Assembly (NCBI GenBank): GCA_050942695.1
Contig: JBMNNU010000068.1
Location: 1-13,477, forward strand
Source: JBMNNU01 sp050942695
GTDB taxonomy: Bacteria > Chloroflexota > UBA6077
Length of the DNA stretch: 13,477 bases
Reading direction: 5' to 3'
In this document: positions 12,561 to 13,477 of the stretch, one piece after another
Layout: every line of letters begins with the position of its first letter
Numbering within the stretch: the stretch's first letter is position 1
Notes under the pieces: generated by a model
What the model saw: the letters and a program-made list of their open reading frames with translations, nothing else
Database searches by the model: none
Told to the model about the DNA's origin: nothing
Position numbers and translations under genes: made by a program

Positions 12561-13136
12561 TTAATTATCGGTGAGTAGTTCCATGAGATAGGTACGGTCC
12601 CAATAGGTACGGTCCCAATAGGTACGGTCCCAGCCTGCTTTGAGTCGCCTTGTCCTAATGCTCGAACGCCGTTTGGTGGGATGGCGCTGGAGCAGGTTGA
12701 GGGCGATGTGGCGCAACACCGCGAAGTTCTCGGCAGCATAACCCTGGCGGATGCGGCTAGCGTCCTCGTGGAAGGCCATGTCCAGCACCCAATGCACTCG
12801 GTTCTCTATCCCCCAATGGCTCCTAACTGCTTGGGCAAACTCGACTGCAGAAGGGGTCTTGCTCAGCAGGTAGTAGCGATCCTCCTGCTCAACCTTAGCC
12901 CCGATGCGCCGCTCGGATCTCACCATCCCTATGGCCCGGAGTCCTGGCCAGTCGTACTGAGAGTTTATCCAATGCATCACTTCATCGTCACCAATTACCC
13001 AAGACTCCCGGATCTCGACCCTTCCGTGCCCCTTGTCTACCTCTTTGACAGAGTCATGGCTGGTCTCTCTAAACCCGCTCGCCATCGCCACCTTAAAGCT
13101 CATCTCCACATCCCGCTTAAGGTTCCCCTGGTTGCC
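12561..13136 (-). pseudogene. 5'-truncated ISAs1-family transposase
   Basis: The frame reads from GNQGNLKRDVE, an internal piece of ISAs1 transposases (usually KGNQ...), through HGRVEIRESWV, to RSHWGIENRVHWVLDMAFHE and AAENFAVLRHIALNLL, which hold the catalytic glutamate region of the DDE domain. Full-length members have about 370 residues; here the N-terminal half with the first two aspartates is missing, and homology stops near 13136. A GTG at 13109 opens a 182-codon frame but this cannot be an active enzyme. Near the C-terminus, where the family has AGWDxxYL, a 15-bp triplication inserts WDRTY three times. Confidence 0.88.
12588..12632. repeat. Three perfect tandem 15-bp repeats in the transposase C-terminus
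   Basis: The unit ATAGGTACGGTCCCA occurs at 12588-12602, 12603-12617 and 12618-12632 without mismatch. On the minus strand it adds whole codons (WDRTY repeats), so the frame is kept. The perfect identity indicates recent slippage. Confidence 0.95.
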
Positions 13137-13191
13137 GGGACCGACACATCTTATAGGGTGGGTGCCGGTACACTCCTTAGACTGGACCCCA

Positions 13192-13378
13192 GCCCTGAAA
13201 GGGCAAACAAAAACAGCCTAGGGCGTTGCCCTAGGAAAGCGGCCCCCCATAGGATTAGCCCTGAAGGGGCAATCTAGCCTCTCAACCGCTGGATTGTGTC
13301 GCCCCTTCAGGGCTTACTCGATGCCTGACCTTTGCCCAATGCATCGCCCTGGGCTAGCGTATCCAGCCCTTTCAGGGC
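13192..13378. repeat. Symmetric array of short palindromes (inverted pair of repeat units)
   Basis: GCCCTGAAAGGGC (13192-13204) is mirrored exactly at 13366-13378, GCCCTGAAGGGGC (13258-13270) exactly at 13301-13313, and GCCTAGGGCGTTGC (13216-13229) approximately near 13341-13354. All share one centre at about 13285, so this is two ~80-bp units in inverted orientation. A further hairpin CCTAGGGC-GTT-GCCCTAGG lies at 13217-13235. The stretch encodes nothing convincing and lies between two transposase fragments. Confidence 0.85.
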
Positions 13379-13477
13379 TATGGGTGGGTGCTGCTCTCGG
13401 TTGCTTTCACTCTGTCGCCGTAAGTCGAGTCGACCATGGTGGCACGGAACTCGACTCCCGCCGAGATGGCCTTATCT
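13378..13477 (-). pseudogene. Tail of a DDE transposase (IS701/IS4-like), running off the window
   Basis: The minus strand is open from the right edge to TAG 13378-13380 and reads AISAGVEFRATMVDSTYGD before a low-similarity tail. AGVxF...xDSxYGD is the segment around the second catalytic aspartate of IS701/IS4-type transposases. The frame ends 13 codons later inside a palindromic repeat, well before the expected C-terminus, so this is a truncated gene. Only about 32 codons are visible. Confidence 0.45.

Noticed and set aside
12681..13277. Plus-strand open frame over the transposase and palindrome array
   Set aside because: Antisense of the ISAs1 transposase running into repeats; its SPERA/SPEGA-like tail is just the translation of the GCCCTGAAAGGGC repeats.
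13192..13378. CRISPR array
   Set aside because: Repeats alternate in orientation around one centre and are only 13 bp long, with no regular spacers and no cas genes.

Overview
This 13.5 kb window is a compact bacterial segment of fairly high GC content. It looks like an uncultured, possibly thermophilic or anaerobic lineage. Gene content (DUF421 protein, PspA/flotillin/NfeD cluster, DPM1-type mannosyltransferase, large unrecognised NTase-like protein) and intergenic heptamer repeats make me lean towards Chloroflexota, but nothing in the window proves the phylum. No rRNA, tRNA or CRISPR array is visible.

Region 1 (1-1930, minus strand) is a redox operon behind a strong sigma70-type promoter (TTGACA-17-TATATT, 1896-1924). 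The order is: a YccU-like CoA-binding protein; a thioredoxin-fold ArsD/YuzD-like protein whose frame is interrupted by one TGA at the position where ArsD has a cysteine (CxxxU, a candidate selenoprotein); a 26-residue hydrophobic peptide; and a thioredoxin-reductase-like flavoprotein that runs off the left edge. An OsmC-family peroxidase/thiol protein is divergently transcribed at 2142-2564.

Region 2 (2540-8000) is ordinary accessory housekeeping: a secreted M1-type metallopeptidase whose 3' end runs through a perfect 19-bp inverted repeat and overlaps osmC tail to tail, a polyprenol-phosphate mannosyltransferase, a DEDDh exonuclease apparently made from a leaderless mRNA, an unrecognised 442-residue protein with nucleotidyltransferase-like motifs, and a DUF421 membrane protein.

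Region 3 (8068-12527, minus strand) is a membrane-stress cluster: an XRE-type regulator with its own promoter and two matching operator-like palindromes 22 bp apart, a PspA-like coiled coil lacking the membrane-inserting N-terminal helix, an NfeD protein, a flotillin translationally coupled to it, and a canonical PspA. The likely logic is a repressor/activator, a soluble PspA-like partner, a flotillin/NfeD membrane scaffold and a PspA effector.

Region 4 (12546-13477) is a mobile-element graveyard: a 5'-truncated ISAs1-family transposase with a WDRTY triplication, a symmetric 187-bp array of short palindromes, and the tail of another DDE transposase.
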